Shown here in pieces: positions 1 through 10,762 of a DNA stretch of 64,000 nt. This stretch comes from Litoribacter populi (GTDB taxonomy: Bacteria > Bacteroidota > Bacteroidia > Cytophagales > Cyclobacteriaceae): NCBI RefSeq assembly GCF_007483685.1, contig NZ_VMKN01000001.1, forward strand, positions 3,393,440 through 3,457,439. Reading direction: 5' to 3'. How positions within the stretch are numbered: position 1 is the stretch's first letter; each line of letters starts with the position of its first letter. Below the pieces are notes generated by a model. The model was not told the origin of the DNA. It worked only from the letters and a program-made list of their open reading frames with translations, and did no database searches. Made by a program: the position numbers and the translations under genes.

Positions 1-110
1 TATGCTTGGATGTTTTGTCGTATTTTGTCTTACAGTACTTCAAAGAACTTCTCGCCGGACGTTTCCGGCAAATGAGGTTAAATCATCAACCTGTGGGTTT
101 TACAATGCCA
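1..110 (-). promoter_or_regulatory. Probable rRNA operon leader with boxA-like element
   Basis: Read on the minus strand, positions 48-40 give GTTCTTTGA, which resembles the boxA antitermination element found in rRNA leaders of Bacteroidota. A hairpin (GCCGGA, loop, TCCGGC, 54-69) lies just upstream of it. Three strong promoters upstream point the same way. The transcript would run off the left edge, so the 16S gene itself is not visible. Reading this as a ribosomal leader is inference; another strongly transcribed stable RNA is possible. Confidence 0.55.
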
Positions 111-128
111 TTCCTGCTGAACGGGTTG

Positions 129-159
129 CAAAGGTAACTCCTTTTTTCAAACCTGCAAA
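129..159 (-). promoter_or_regulatory. Bacteroidota-type promoter, proximal of three
   Basis: The minus strand carries TACCTTTG at 136-129, a perfect TAnnTTTG -7 box, with TTTG at 159-156 as the -33 element and a 19-nt spacer. It points left into the boxA-like leader. Confidence 0.6.
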
Positions 160-264
160 ATTTTGGAGAATAAAATTTGTAATATTTTTATCCGCGTTTT
201 GCAGTATTTCAATTTTTCCGCCAGTGGACTTTTCCACTGAACAACCCTTTTTCCGATTGGGTTT

Positions 265-296
265 GCAAAGGTGATGAGAAAAACTTTATTTTCAAA
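265..296 (-). promoter_or_regulatory. Bacteroidota-type promoter, middle of three
   Basis: The minus strand carries CACCTTTG at 272-265 (one mismatch to TAnnTTTG) with TTTG at 296-293 and a 20-nt spacer. It is about 136 bp upstream of the proximal promoter and faces the same way. Confidence 0.5.
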
Positions 297-397
297 ATCA
301 ATTCCCAAATAAAATTATATTTCTTTTTGGGCGATAATTCAAATATTTATTAAGCTATTCTCTTTATTTCAATTTGTAATTCCCTCGTTTGGGAATG

Positions 398-429
398 CAA
401 AGGTGCACAACCTTTATGGATTTGGCAAC
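398..429 (-). promoter_or_regulatory. Bacteroidota-type promoter, distal of three
   Basis: The minus strand carries CACCTTTG at 405-398 with GTTG at 429-426 and a 20-nt spacer. It is about 133 bp upstream of the middle promoter, giving a regular series. No gene lies between it and the left edge. Confidence 0.45.
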
Positions 430-523
430 TGTTTAATCAGATTAAAATTGTGGGTTTTCCTAAACTAGCTGAAGATCAACTTTAAAAAGTTTTTTGGCAA
501 TTAAAAAGTTTCCAAACAAAAGT

Positions 524-549
524 AAAAATCCGGCCGAGGCCGGATTTTT
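524..549 (-). terminator. Terminator downstream of purA
   Basis: A perfect 12-bp inverted repeat (AAAAATCCGGCC and its complement) with a 2-nt centre is flanked by A and T runs, so it can terminate in both directions. It lies 5 bp beyond the purA stop codon and separates purA from the presumed rRNA promoters. Confidence 0.8.
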
Positions 550-553
550 ATTA

Positions 554-2349
<1,796 letters not shown>

Positions 2350-2360
<11 letters not shown>

Positions 2361-2823
2361 ATGCAGGTCTATTTTCGCAGTTTTCCTTGTTACAATTTCC
2401 GTATAATATTAATGAATGGTGAATGATGCTGAAATTCAAAACCTCCCCCACAGTATTCTGTATGTTTTGGATACGGGGGTCACAGAATTCCATCACCTGG
2501 TGGCATTCTGTGCATATCAAATGATCATGCTGTTTATAACCATAAGACTTTTCATACTGGGCCAAGTTTTTTCCAAACTGATGTTTGGTCACTAAATCAC
2601 ATTCCACCAAAAGGTCCAATGTATTATACACGGTAGCTCTACTGACCCGGTAGTTTTTATTTTTCATACTGATGTAGAGCGATTCCACATCAAAATGACC
2701 TCCCCTACCATAGATCTCCTCCAAAATTGCATACCGCTCTGGGGTCTTTCTAAGCTTTTTATTCTCTAGATAGGCTGTAAAGATTTTTTTTACTTCCTCA
2801 AAGAGGGTTTCGTTTAGGGCCAT
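2350..2823 (-). CDS. Fur-family transcriptional regulator
   Basis: A 157-aa Fur-family repressor. The N-terminal winged helix has its recognition helix around residues 61-72 ([12 protein letters not shown]). The dimerisation domain carries H99-D-H101, C104xxC107, and C144/C149 near the C-terminus, a full set for structural zinc and metal sensing. The sequence alone does not separate Fur from PerR or Zur. It precedes and overlaps the STAS gene by 11 bp, and a good -7 box lies 25 bp upstream of its start. Confidence 0.9.
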
Positions 2824-2847
2824 TCGTTATTTGGATTGTTATTTCTA

Positions 2848-2855
2848 CAAATATA
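2848..2855 (-). promoter_or_regulatory. -7 promoter box for fur-STAS
   Basis: The minus strand reads TATATTTG, a perfect TAnnTTTG -7 box, placed to give a leader of roughly 20 nt before the fur-family ATG at 2823. No clear -33 TTTG was found at the usual spacing. Confidence 0.4.
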
Positions 2856-2882
2856 CATGAGAAAATCAGAAATGATTCCATT

Positions 2883-5105
2883 CTAATCAAAGCGCGTCAC
2901 CTTGATTACGCCATTTACCTTCATGAGGTTTTTTATTAGGTTGTCAAGATGCTGAGTACTGTGTACGTACAACTTAATAGAACCTTCAAATATGCCGCTA
3001 TCGGAATCCACAGTAATGGATCTCATGTTAACTTTCAATTCATTTGAAATCACTTTTGTTACATCGTTAATCAGTCCTACCCTGTCCGTCCCCACGATTT
3101 TGAGTCCGGCAAGGAAAGCGATTTCCTGCTGGCTAGTCCACCTTGCCTTAATCACCCTGTTACCATGATTGGAAAGCAGTTCTAAAGCATTGGGACAAGA
3201 TGTACGGTGAATTTTGATACCTTCATTGACAGTAACAAACCCAAACACATCATCCCCGGGGATAGGGTTGCAGCATTTGGCCAGGACATAATCCACCACA
3301 TCCATATCTTCACCAATAAGCAATTGATCATGGCTCGGTCCTTTAAGGTTTTTTAGTTCCTTGACAAAGGACGGCTCATCTACGATCTTATGGGCCGTTT
3401 CGGATTTGCTCTTTTGCTTTTTGGTATCCTTAAATTCCTTGAAACTTTTGATGGAAGTAGGGTCAATAGTTCCTTTCCCTACCTTATAATAAAATTCATT
3501 TGCAGTTTTGGTTTCAAAAAAAGCTCGGAGTTGCTCTACTGCCACAGAAGAAAAATCCATTTTCATCTGTTTCAGTTTTCTCTGAACAATTTCCTTCCCA
3601 TCCATAATGGTGGACTTCTTGTCTTCCCGAAGGGCATCCTTGATTTTAGCCTTAGCCCTGGAAGTAACTACCGATTTCAGCCAGTCCTCATTGGGCTTTT
3701 GTTTATTGGAAGTCAGGATTTCAACCTGATCACCATTTTTCAGAGGGTGACTAATACTGACGAGTTTTTGGTTGACTTTAGCACCGATACATTTAGCCCC
3801 TACCTCGGTATGAATGTCGAAAGCAAAATCCAAAGCTGTGGCCCCAAAAGGCAAAACTTTCAGATCCCCTTTTGGGGTAAACACAAATACTTCGTCATGG
3901 AAAAGATTGCTGCGGAAATCATCCATGAATTCGATAGCAGAACCATCATTGGTCTCCATCAGTGCCCTTACCTGGGTGATCCATTCGTCTAATCCCCGAC
4001 TGGCCTTACTTGGCGAATCTTTATCCTTATACTTCCAATGTGCAGCATATCCCCTTTCAGCAATATCATCCATCCTTTGAGTTCTGATCTGCACTTCCAC
4101 CCATTGCCCGGTATTGCTCATAACAGTGGTATGAAGAGATTCATAGCCGTTAGCCCGAGGTGTACTTATCCAGTCCCTCAAGCGATCAGGATTGGGTCTG
4201 TAAAAATCCGTGACAATAGAATACACCTGCCAGCAATCTGCTTTTTCATTCTCATAAGGCGTATCGATGATTATCCTTATGGCAAACAGATCATACACTT
4301 CTTCAAAAGGGATGTTCTGTTTTTTCATCTTATTATATATAGAGTAAATCGACTTTGGTCTTCCTTTAATGTTATAAATAAAATTTAAAACCGTCAATTC
4401 CTTTTCTATAGGTGCTATGAAGTTTTTGATAAAACGATTTCTAGAAAGTCTTGTCTCACTGATTTTTTGAGCAATAAATTCATAGGTTTCGGTATCCGTA
4501 TATTTAAGATATAGGTCTTCAAGCTCAGACTTGATGGCATACAAACCTAATCGGTGGGCTAGTGGAGCATACAGATACATCGTTTCAGATGCAATTTTAA
4601 GCTGCTTGTGCCGGGGCATACTTTCCAAAGTCCGCATGTTATTCAACCGGTCTGCCAACTTAATTAATATCACTCTAACATCATCTGAAAGAGTCAGCAA
4701 CATTTTCCGGAAGTTTTCGGCCTGTTGAGAACTACCGTACTCAAACACTCCCGAAATTTTGGTCAATCCATCAATGATCTGGGTAACTTTGGTCCCAAAT
4801 TCCCGCTGGATATCTTCCAGCTCCCATTCTGTATCTTCAACTACATCATGCAACAGGGCCGCCACAATACTAGTGGTACCTAGTCCAATCTCTTCAACAC
4901 AGACCAAGGCTACTTCTAAAGGGTGGTAAATATATGGCTCCCCTGATTTGCGCCGCATTTCCTTGTGGGCCTCACTGGATACGTTAAAAGCTTTCTTGAT
5001 AATTTTGGCGTCCCCAGGCTTCAAAACCGGCTTGGCCATCCGTAATAACTTCCTATATCTTTTTAGAATTTCTTTCCTTTCTAACTCTAGGTCTACTTTA
5101 ATCAT
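2883..5105 (-). CDS. rsh: RelA/SpoT homologue, bifunctional (p)ppGpp synthetase/hydrolase
   Basis: This 740-aa enzyme makes and degrades the stringent-response alarmone (p)ppGpp. The HD hydrolase domain keeps H61, HD at 86-87 and ED at 90-91 (LLHDVVEDTE), so hydrolase activity is expected. The synthetase domain follows (about 240-390) with GRPKSIYSIYNKM and RANGYESLHTT. The C-terminal half has a TGS domain (VFTPKGDLKVLPFGATALDF), a Cys-containing zinc-finger-like region (AKCCNPIPGD ... HRTSCPNA) and a final ACT domain. This is the usual long Rel layout. It is a separate unit upstream of fur-STAS on the same strand with a 59-bp gap. Confidence 0.95.
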   Translation of the reverse strand: MIKVDLELERKEILKRYRKLLRMAKPVLKPGDAKIIKKAFNVSSEAHKEMRRKSGEPYIYHPLEVALVCVEEIGLGTTSIVAALLHDVVEDTEWELEDIQREFGTKVTQIIDGLTKISGVFEYGSSQQAENFRKMLLTLSDDVRVILIKLADRLNNMRTLESMPRHKQLKIASETMYLYAPLAHRLGLYAIKSELEDLYLKYTDTETYEFIAQKISETRLSRNRFIKNFIAPIEKELTVLNFIYNIKGRPKSIYSIYNKMKKQNIPFEEVYDLFAIRIIIDTPYENEKADCWQVYSIVTDFYRPNPDRLRDWISTPRANGYESLHTTVMSNTGQWVEVQIRTQRMDDIAERGYAAHWKYKDKDSPSKASRGLDEWITQVRALMETNDGSAIEFMDDFRSNLFHDEVFVFTPKGDLKVLPFGATALDFAFDIHTEVGAKCIGAKVNQKLVSISHPLKNGDQVEILTSNKQKPNEDWLKSVVTSRAKAKIKDALREDKKSTIMDGKEIVQRKLKQMKMDFSSVAVEQLRAFFETKTANEFYYKVGKGTIDPTSIKSFKEFKDTKKQKSKSETAHKIVDEPSFVKELKNLKGPSHDQLLIGEDMDVVDYVLAKCCNPIPGDDVFGFVTVNEGIKIHRTSCPNALELLSNHGNRVIKARWTSQQEIAFLAGLKIVGTDRVGLINDVTKVISNELKVNMRSITVDSDSGIFEGSIKLYVHSTQHLDNLIKNLMKVNGVIKVTRFD

Positions 5106-5275
5106 ATAATCGAAGTTATAACAAAACTTTTTTTATTGATAAGGGTGATTTGCATATTTTTCAGGACTCTAAACAAGACTCTCATTTTCAAACAAATAGT
5201 ATAACAACACTATTTGAGGCCGGTATGTTGAGGGATTTTTTTTCAACTTTTTATCGGATTTTATCTCTGGAACTA

Positions 5276-5305
5276 TTGCCAGAAACAATTTCTTTATTAC
5301 CTTTG
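5276..5305 (+). promoter_or_regulatory. Promoter of tRNA-Leu
   Basis: TTG at 5276-5278, a 19-nt spacer and TACCTTTG at 5298-5305 form a near-ideal Bacteroidota housekeeping promoter. The expected start of transcription is around 5312, about 10 nt before the mature tRNA. Confidence 0.7.
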
Positions 5306-5321
5306 CACTCACATTAGAGAC

Positions 5322-5403
5322 GCGGATGTGGCGAAATTGGTAGACGCACTAGACTTAGGATCTAGCGCCGCGAGGCATGGGGGTTCGAGTCCCTTCATCC
5401 GCA
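5322..5403 (+). tRNA. tRNA-Leu (anticodon UAG)
   Basis: The 82-nt sequence folds as a class II tRNA. The acceptor arm pairs GCGGATG (5322-5328) with CATCCGC (5396-5402), with discriminator A at 5403. The anticodon stem CTAGA/TCTAG encloses loop CTTAGGA with anticodon TAG at 5356-5358. A long variable arm and the T-loop GTTCGAGTC follow. The 3' CCA is not encoded. It has its own promoter and terminator. Confidence 0.96.
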
Positions 5404-5410
5404 CTTACAG

Positions 5411-5460
5411 ACCCTCGATCACGGTCCTGACACAACTCAGGATCGAGGTTGAGGGTTTTT
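5411..5460 (+). terminator. Terminator of tRNA-Leu
   Basis: CCTCGATC (5413-5420) pairs with GATCGAGG (5441-5448), outer ACCCTC can pair with GAGGGT, and a T run ends at 5460. It lies 8 bp after the tRNA and just before tig. Confidence 0.7.
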
Positions 5461-5492
5461 AGTTCATTCATAGAAACTTAATCAATACTACC

Positions 5493-6818
5493 TTGGAAAT
5501 CAAATTAGATAAGCATTCTGCAAATGAAGCCTCCATTAAAATTACTTTAATTGAGGCAGATTATCAACCAAAAGTTGATGCAAAACTGAAGGACTATGCC
5601 AAGAAGGCCAATATTAAAGGCTTCCGTCCAGGTAAGGCACCCATTTCTATGGTGAAAAACCTTTATGGCACATCTGTGCTGGTGGATGAGATCAACGACA
5701 TCCTTTCTTCATCGCTGAATGAGTATATCAAGGAGCAGTCTTTCCGAATCCTGGGCGAGCCACTTCCTGTGATAGAAAGCGCTGAAAATATTGATTGGAA
5801 GAATCAGCAGGAATTTGAATTCGAATACAAAATCGGATTCGTAGAAGACCTTGACATCAAAGTAGACGAATCCATGGAAGCTACTGCCTACTCAATTGAA
5901 GTAGATGATAAGGTAATGAACGAGGCGATTGAAAACCTTAAGAAGCAGTACGGCAAGATGACTAATCCTGAAGTCAGTGAAGAAAATGACTTTCTTTACG
6001 GGGATTTGAAATCTGCTGACGGTTCCTTCGAAAAAACTCTTTCCCTACCGCTTTCTAAAATGGATGGTAGATCAGTGAAGAAATTTATCGGAGTTGAAAA
6101 AGGCGCTGAAATCGAATTTGATCCTTCTAAAGCTATCAAGACTGACCTAGCTGAAGTTCTAGGTATGTCAGAAGAAGAGGCTGCCGAAATTTCCGGTACT
6201 TATACTTTTACTGTTCAGAACATCAATAGAACCGAAGAGGCTGAATTGGATCAGGAATTCTTCGACAAGGTATTTGGCCCTAATGAAGTTAGCACTGAAG
6301 AGGAGTTCAAAAACAAGGTAAAGGAAATCATGTCTGAAAACTATGACAGAGAAACCCAAACCTATACAGAAGAAAAAATCAAGGATAAATTGGTAGAAAA
6401 TGCCAAAATAGAACTTCCAGAAGCATTCTTGAAAGAGTGGTTGGCTAAAGCCAATGACAAGGTTAGCCAAGAAGATATCGAAAAAGAATATCCCATGTAC
6501 GCGAAGCAATTGACTTGGTCATTGATCTCCAACAAGATCGCCAATGACAATGAGATCAAAGCTGAACATGAGGATGTGATCGAGAAAACAAAGGAAATGA
6601 TTCGTGAGCAATTGGCTTCATCTGGCCTAGGAGCACAGATGGAAGACAATATGGACATGTTCGTTGATAATTACCTTAAAGGCAACGAGGGACAGAATTA
6701 CATGCAAATGATGACCTCGGTACAAAACGAAAAGGTTTTGGGCTTTGTCAGAGAGAAGATCAAGATGAAAGAAGAAAAAATTAGCCTTGACGAATTCAAG
6801 GAGCTTTTGGCAAACTAA
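5493..6818 (+). CDS. tig: Trigger factor, ribosome-associated chaperone
   Basis: Trigger factor binds the ribosome at the exit tunnel and shields new polypeptides. The N-terminal domain has the ribosome-binding signature GFRPGKAP (about residues 43-50). The acidic middle region occupies the PPIase position but is divergent, as is usual in Bacteroidota, and a long helical C-terminal domain follows (441 aa). The only start that gives the complete N-terminus is TTG at 5493. It is followed by a terminator and then clpP-clpX, the conserved chaperone/protease order. Confidence 0.94.
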   Translation: MEIKLDKHSANEASIKITLIEADYQPKVDAKLKDYAKKANIKGFRPGKAPISMVKNLYGTSVLVDEINDILSSSLNEYIKEQSFRILGEPLPVIESAENIDWKNQQEFEFEYKIGFVEDLDIKVDESMEATAYSIEVDDKVMNEAIENLKKQYGKMTNPEVSEENDFLYGDLKSADGSFEKTLSLPLSKMDGRSVKKFIGVEKGAEIEFDPSKAIKTDLAEVLGMSEEEAAEISGTYTFTVQNINRTEEAELDQEFFDKVFGPNEVSTEEEFKNKVKEIMSENYDRETQTYTEEKIKDKLVENAKIELPEAFLKEWLAKANDKVSQEDIEKEYPMYAKQLTWSLISNKIANDNEIKAEHEDVIEKTKEMIREQLASSGLGAQMEDNMDMFVDNYLKGNEGQNYMQMMTSVQNEKVLGFVREKIKMKEEKISLDEFKELLAN

Positions 6819-6840
6819 TTGTTAGAAATATCGTTAATAA

Positions 6841-6870
6841 AAAGTCCTTTTCTAAGGGCTTTTTTTATTT
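6841..6870 (+). terminator. Terminator between tig and clpP
   Basis: AAAGTCCTT (6841-6849) pairs with AAGGGCTTT (6854-6862) with one wobble, followed by a T-rich run. It may only partly separate tig from clpP. Confidence 0.65.
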
Positions 6871-6894
6871 TTGTATAGACTAAAACTACAACGC

Positions 6895-7566
6895 ATGATT
6901 AACAAAGACGAATTCAGAAAATACGCCATTCATAATCAAGGGGTGAGCGGTACAGCTTTTGACCAATATACCAGCCATATCGAGAACATGACAAGGTCGG
7001 TTATTGAGGAAAGACCTACGAATTTCCGCGAAATTGATGTTTTTTCGAGGTTGATCATGGACAGGATTATTTTCTTAGGCACACAGGTAGATGACCATAT
7101 TGCCAATATCATCACTGCCCAATTATTATTCTTGGAATCAGTGGATGCCAAGAAGGATATCCTACTATACATCAATAGTCCAGGTGGATCTGTATATGCA
7201 GGTTTGGGCATTTACGATACCATGCAATATATAGCCCCGGAAGTGGGAACTATTTGCACCGGTTTAGCTGCTTCTATGGGAGCGGTATTGTTAGCCGGGG
7301 GTGCAGCAGGTAAGCGGTCAGCTTTGCCACATTCCCGAGTGATGATCCACCAGCCATTGGGAGGAGCCCAAGGGCAAGCTTCTGACATTGAGATCACAGC
7401 ACGTCAGATTTTGATTCTCAAGCAGGAATTATACGAAATCTTGGCCCTTCATTCAGGCAAAGATATTGAAGAGATCGAAAAACACAGTGATAGAGATTAT
7501 TGGATGAGAGCCCCAGAAGCCCAGGCTTACGGCCTTATCGATGAAGTACTAGTTAGAAAGAAATAA
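6895..7566 (+). CDS. clpP: ATP-dependent Clp protease proteolytic subunit
   Basis: ClpP is the serine peptidase chamber that degrades proteins unfolded by ClpX. The triad is Ser127 (GLAASMGA), His152 (MIHQP) and Asp201 (DRDYWM); the His-Asp spacing equals that of E. coli ClpP. The length of 223 aa from ATG at 6895 is normal; a TTG at 6871 in the same frame lies in the tig terminator and is not a likely start. clpX begins 2 bp after the stop codon. Confidence 0.97.
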   Translation: MINKDEFRKYAIHNQGVSGTAFDQYTSHIENMTRSVIEERPTNFREIDVFSRLIMDRIIFLGTQVDDHIANIITAQLLFLESVDAKKDILLYINSPGGSVYAGLGIYDTMQYIAPEVGTICTGLAASMGAVLLAGGAAGKRSALPHSRVMIHQPLGGAQGQASDIEITARQILILKQELYEILALHSGKDIEEIEKHSDRDYWMRAPEAQAYGLIDEVLVRKK

Positions 7567-7568
7567 AT

Positions 7569-8795
7569 ATGGCTCAAGTTACATGCTCCTTTTGCGGAAG
7601 GAATAAAAAGGATGTGGACCTCATGGTCTCAGGGATTTCAGCTCATATCTGTAATCATTGTATCGACCAAGCAAACCAGATCCTTGGTGAAGAGGAAAAA
7701 ACCAAAAAGCAAGACAAGAAATTCAAGTTTAAGCTTAAAAAGCCCAAGGAGCTTACCCAATACCTCAACAATTATGTGATCGGACAGCAGGATGCCAAAA
7801 AGGTACTATCCGTGGCCGTCTACAATCATTACAAAAGGTTGGATCAGAAAATTGACGAGGAAGAGGAAATTAAGATTGAGAAATCCAACATCATCATGGT
7901 AGGTGATACTGGTACAGGTAAAACCTATCTGGCCAAAACTCTCGCCAAGATCTTGGAAGTCCCATTCTGTATAGCTGATGCCACTGTACTTACTGAAGCA
8001 GGCTATGTAGGTGAGGATGTGGAAAGTATCTTGACAAGATTACTCCAAGCTGCCGATTACGATACAGAAGCCGCCGAAAGAGGGATTGTCTATATTGATG
8101 AAATTGATAAAATCTCAAGGAAATCTGACAACCCGTCCATTACACGTGATGTAAGTGGGGAAGGTGTACAACAGGCTTTACTAAAGCTTCTTGAAGGCAC
8201 TGTGGTAAACGTGCCACCACAAGGCGGACGAAAACACCCAGACCAGAAAATGATTGCGGTAAATACCGAAAACATCTTATTCATTTGTGGTGGAGCCTTT
8301 GACGGAATCGCAAGACATATAGCAAACAGGTTGAATACCCAACCACTTGGTTTTTCTAAAAAAACGGAATTCAACCAACTTGATAGAGATAACTTGCTCC
8401 AGTATGTAACAGCGCCGGATTTGAAGTCATTTGGACTGATACCTGAGTTGATCGGTAGATTGCCGGTGCTTACTCACTTGGATCCTTTGGACAAAGCAAC
8501 TCTGAAGAGCATCCTTACTGAGCCTAAAAACGCCCTTACCAAGCAATATAGAAAATTGCTGGAAATGGAAAATGTTAAAGTAACCTTTGAGGAAAGCGGA
8601 ATTGACTATATCGTCGAAAAGGCTATGGAATACAACCTAGGAGCCCGAGGTCTGCGCTCCATTTGTGAAGCTATAATCACTGATGCCATGTATGAGTTGC
8701 CATCCGACAAGTCTGTCAAGGAATTGGTCATAGATGAAAAATATGCCCGTGAGCAGTTTGATAAATCTAAGTTTAAAAAGTTGCAGGTGGCTTAA
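7569..8795 (+). CDS. clpX: ATP-dependent Clp protease ATP-binding subunit ClpX
   Basis: ClpX is a hexameric AAA+ unfoldase that feeds substrates to ClpP. The N-terminal zinc domain has C6, C9, C28 and C31. Walker A is GDTGTGKT (112-119) and Walker B is VYIDEIDKI. The ClpP-contact loop position has LGF (in [10 protein letters not shown]) where many ClpX proteins have IGF. It is 408 aa, tightly linked to clpP, and followed by a clear terminator. Confidence 0.97.
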   Translation: MAQVTCSFCGRNKKDVDLMVSGISAHICNHCIDQANQILGEEEKTKKQDKKFKFKLKKPKELTQYLNNYVIGQQDAKKVLSVAVYNHYKRLDQKIDEEEEIKIEKSNIIMVGDTGTGKTYLAKTLAKILEVPFCIADATVLTEAGYVGEDVESILTRLLQAADYDTEAAERGIVYIDEIDKISRKSDNPSITRDVSGEGVQQALLKLLEGTVVNVPPQGGRKHPDQKMIAVNTENILFICGGAFDGIARHIANRLNTQPLGFSKKTEFNQLDRDNLLQYVTAPDLKSFGLIPELIGRLPVLTHLDPLDKATLKSILTEPKNALTKQYRKLLEMENVKVTFEESGIDYIVEKAMEYNLGARGLRSICEAIITDAMYELPSDKSVKELVIDEKYAREQFDKSKFKKLQVA

Positions 8796-8826
8796 GGATC
8801 AAAATATATCAATTTTACATTAAACT

Positions 8827-8864
8827 AAATAAGGCGGATCTGTATTCAGGTTCGCCTTATTTAT
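8827..8864 (+). terminator. Terminator after clpX
   Basis: AAATAAGGCG pairs with CGCCTTATTT across an 18-nt loop, and an AT-rich tail follows. It ends the clpP-clpX transcript. Confidence 0.7.
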
Positions 8865-8938
8865 TTATACTCAATAAGTTAGGTACAATTATTGATAATT
8901 TTAAGAAAACCAAATTATTCACCATAAAATTTAACCAT

Positions 8939-9565
8939 ATGAATAACCTAACAAATTTAATCCGTAAAATTAGTTTATCACTTCTATTGGCTTTTTTGGT
9001 CAGCTTCGCAGGAGTAGCCCAAGTAAATACCACTACCGATACACAAATCTCCGAAGTTGATGAAAATGAGCTTAGCTTTTTCAATGATATAAGCAATAAA
9101 GAGAATCATGATGTTCTTTCATTAATAAAAAAAGAAGAAAAACTTTCTATTTTTGCAGAATTACTTGAAAAATCGGGAATTGAACCGAATTTATCCAATG
9201 GAGAAGAATTTACGGTTTTCGCCCCTACTAATGACGCATTTGAAAGATTATCAGTGGAAGAATATAACTCTTTATTAGAAGACGAGAATTCCGGAAAACT
9301 ATTAAGATTAGTGAGAGCCCATATCGTTCCTCAAAAAATTTACATGTCCAATTTTGACAATAATCAAGTATTGGGAACTGAGCACGGTGAAGAAATCAGT
9401 GTAGATATCGACGGAGCTGTTACTCCAGCAGGAAAACCAACAACAGTCTTAATTGGAGGAGCATCAATTTTAACTGGTGATATTGATGCTGAAAATGGAG
9501 TAATCCATATTATGGATGACGTAATTACTTTGGATGAATTGGCAGACCCAATCGATAGAAAATAG
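8939..9565 (+). CDS. Secreted fasciclin (FAS1) domain protein
   Basis: A 208-aa exported protein. Residues 1-27 form a signal peptide (LLLAFLVSFAGVAQ). The rest is one FAS1 domain with the typical FTVFAPTNDAFERL motif and a C-terminal stretch NGVIHIMDDVI that matches the family's conserved second block. FAS1 domains mediate cell-surface adhesion; the binding partner here is unknown. The gene stands alone between the clpX terminator and a bidirectional terminator. Confidence 0.9.
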   Translation: MNNLTNLIRKISLSLLLAFLVSFAGVAQVNTTTDTQISEVDENELSFFNDISNKENHDVLSLIKKEEKLSIFAELLEKSGIEPNLSNGEEFTVFAPTNDAFERLSVEEYNSLLEDENSGKLLRLVRAHIVPQKIYMSNFDNNQVLGTEHGEEISVDIDGAVTPAGKPTTVLIGGASILTGDIDAENGVIHIMDDVITLDELADPIDRK

Positions 9566-9583
9566 GAATACGAAAATGTTAAT

Positions 9584-9628
9584 TAAAAAAAGAGATGTTG
9601 CATGTACAATGTAACATCTCTTTTTTTT
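9584..9628. terminator. Bidirectional terminator
   Basis: AAAAAAAGAGATGTT pairs with AACATCTCTTTTTTT across a short loop. It separates the FAS1 gene (+) from the histidine kinase gene (-) and has T runs on both strands. Confidence 0.8.
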
Positions 9629-9646
9629 AGGTATTAATGTGGGCAA

Positions 9647-10762
9647 TCATATTTCAATAGGCAGAGTGAAATAAAAAAGACTGCCATTGCCAAATGCTGA
9701 ATCTGCCCTTATAACTCCCCCATGGTTTTCTACGATTTTTTTACAAATCGCCAACCCAAGTCCTGTTCCTGGTATTGATTCGTAAGTATGTAATCGCTCC
9801 AAGAAATTAAATATTCTTCCTAGATTTTCAGGCTCCACTCCAATGCCATTGTCCTTTATCGAAATCACATAAAATTTATCCTTTTTGGTAAAAGTAACTT
9901 TAACTACAGGTACAGCCTCTGATCTATAATTGATCGCATTTTTGAAAATATGATATAACAGCAACTCAAGTTGATCAGGGTCTCCTAGCACCAAGGGTAA
10001 CTCTGGAATAATAAAATGAGCTCTATTTACTGAAAATTCCTTATCAATGAAATCTAGGGCCTTATTGCAAACATCATTTAGAGGTACTTTTTCTGAGCAA
10101 ATTTCCTTATCAAGGATTCGAGAATAATCTACCAAATCGAGAATCATTCTATCTAACCGAGTGGAGTTCGTTTTCATCATAGAAATAATCCGCTGACTTT
10201 CGTAACCTGGCTTGATTAAGTTATTAGTTTCCAAGAGTGAAATTAAATCTGCAATGGCATGAATAGGTGCCTGTAGGCCATGAGTTGAAGTGCTTGCAAA
10301 TTTCTCCAAGTTTTGGGTCAACTCTATCAATCGTTTGGAATTCTCATCAGCCACTTTTTTTGCTTTAATAAGCTCTTTTTCAAACAGGTTCCGTTGAGCA
10401 ATATTAATTACAGATATCCAAAAAACCTCTTTATTCTTGAGTGGACTTTCTATTTTTTTTAAATTTACTAGGGTCGGGATTTTTTTTGAATCTTTTCCTT
10501 TCAGCTCGATATTAATCTCGGAAACCTCACTCCGCATCTGCAATAGAGGTATCAAATGGCTTTCAAAAAACAATTTGCCCCCAATTGTCAGGAAGTCCTG
10601 AAAATACCTGCCAGAAAGCACTTCTTCCCTCTGATACCCCAACCATTTAAGCAATGTGTTGTTGACATTGAAAATACTTCCATCTGACCAAATGGACAAA
10701 TAACCACATGGTGCATTTTGATACAATTCTTCAGTATCTTCTATATTTGATATAGGTTTCAA
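9647..10762 (-). CDS. PAS-domain sensor histidine kinase paired with an RsbQ-like hydrolase
   Basis: A 371-aa soluble kinase with no membrane segments. A PAS domain (about residues 8-125, starting NAPCGYLSIWSDGSI) is followed by a helical linker, a HisKA domain with phospho-acceptor His161 in THGLQAPIHAI, and an HATPase domain (about 255-371) with FKNAINY, DNGIGV and GTGLGL boxes. Its start overlaps the stop of the upstream hydrolase by 4 bp (ATGA), so the two are translationally coupled. In Bacillus the related hydrolase RsbQ works with the PAS domain of the phosphatase RsbP; here the PAS partner has a kinase output (inference). No response regulator is adjacent. Confidence 0.9.
   Translation of the reverse strand: MKPISNIEDTEELYQNAPCGYLSIWSDGSIFNVNNTLLKWLGYQREEVLSGRYFQDFLTIGGKLFFESHLIPLLQMRSEVSEINIELKGKDSKKIPTLVNLKKIESPLKNKEVFWISVINIAQRNLFEKELIKAKKVADENSKRLIELTQNLEKFASTSTHGLQAPIHAIADLISLLETNNLIKPGYESQRIISMMKTNSTRLDRMILDLVDYSRILDKEICSEKVPLNDVCNKALDFIDKEFSVNRAHFIIPELPLVLGDPDQLELLLYHIFKNAINYRSEAVPVVKVTFTKKDKFYVISIKDNGIGVEPENLGRIFNFLERLHTYESIPGTGLGLAICKKIVENHGGVIRADSAFGNGSLFYFTLPIEI

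Noticed and set aside
2-274. Plus-strand 90-aa reading frame at the left edge
   Set aside because: It lies across the minus-strand promoters and boxA-like leader, has odd composition and resembles no protein.
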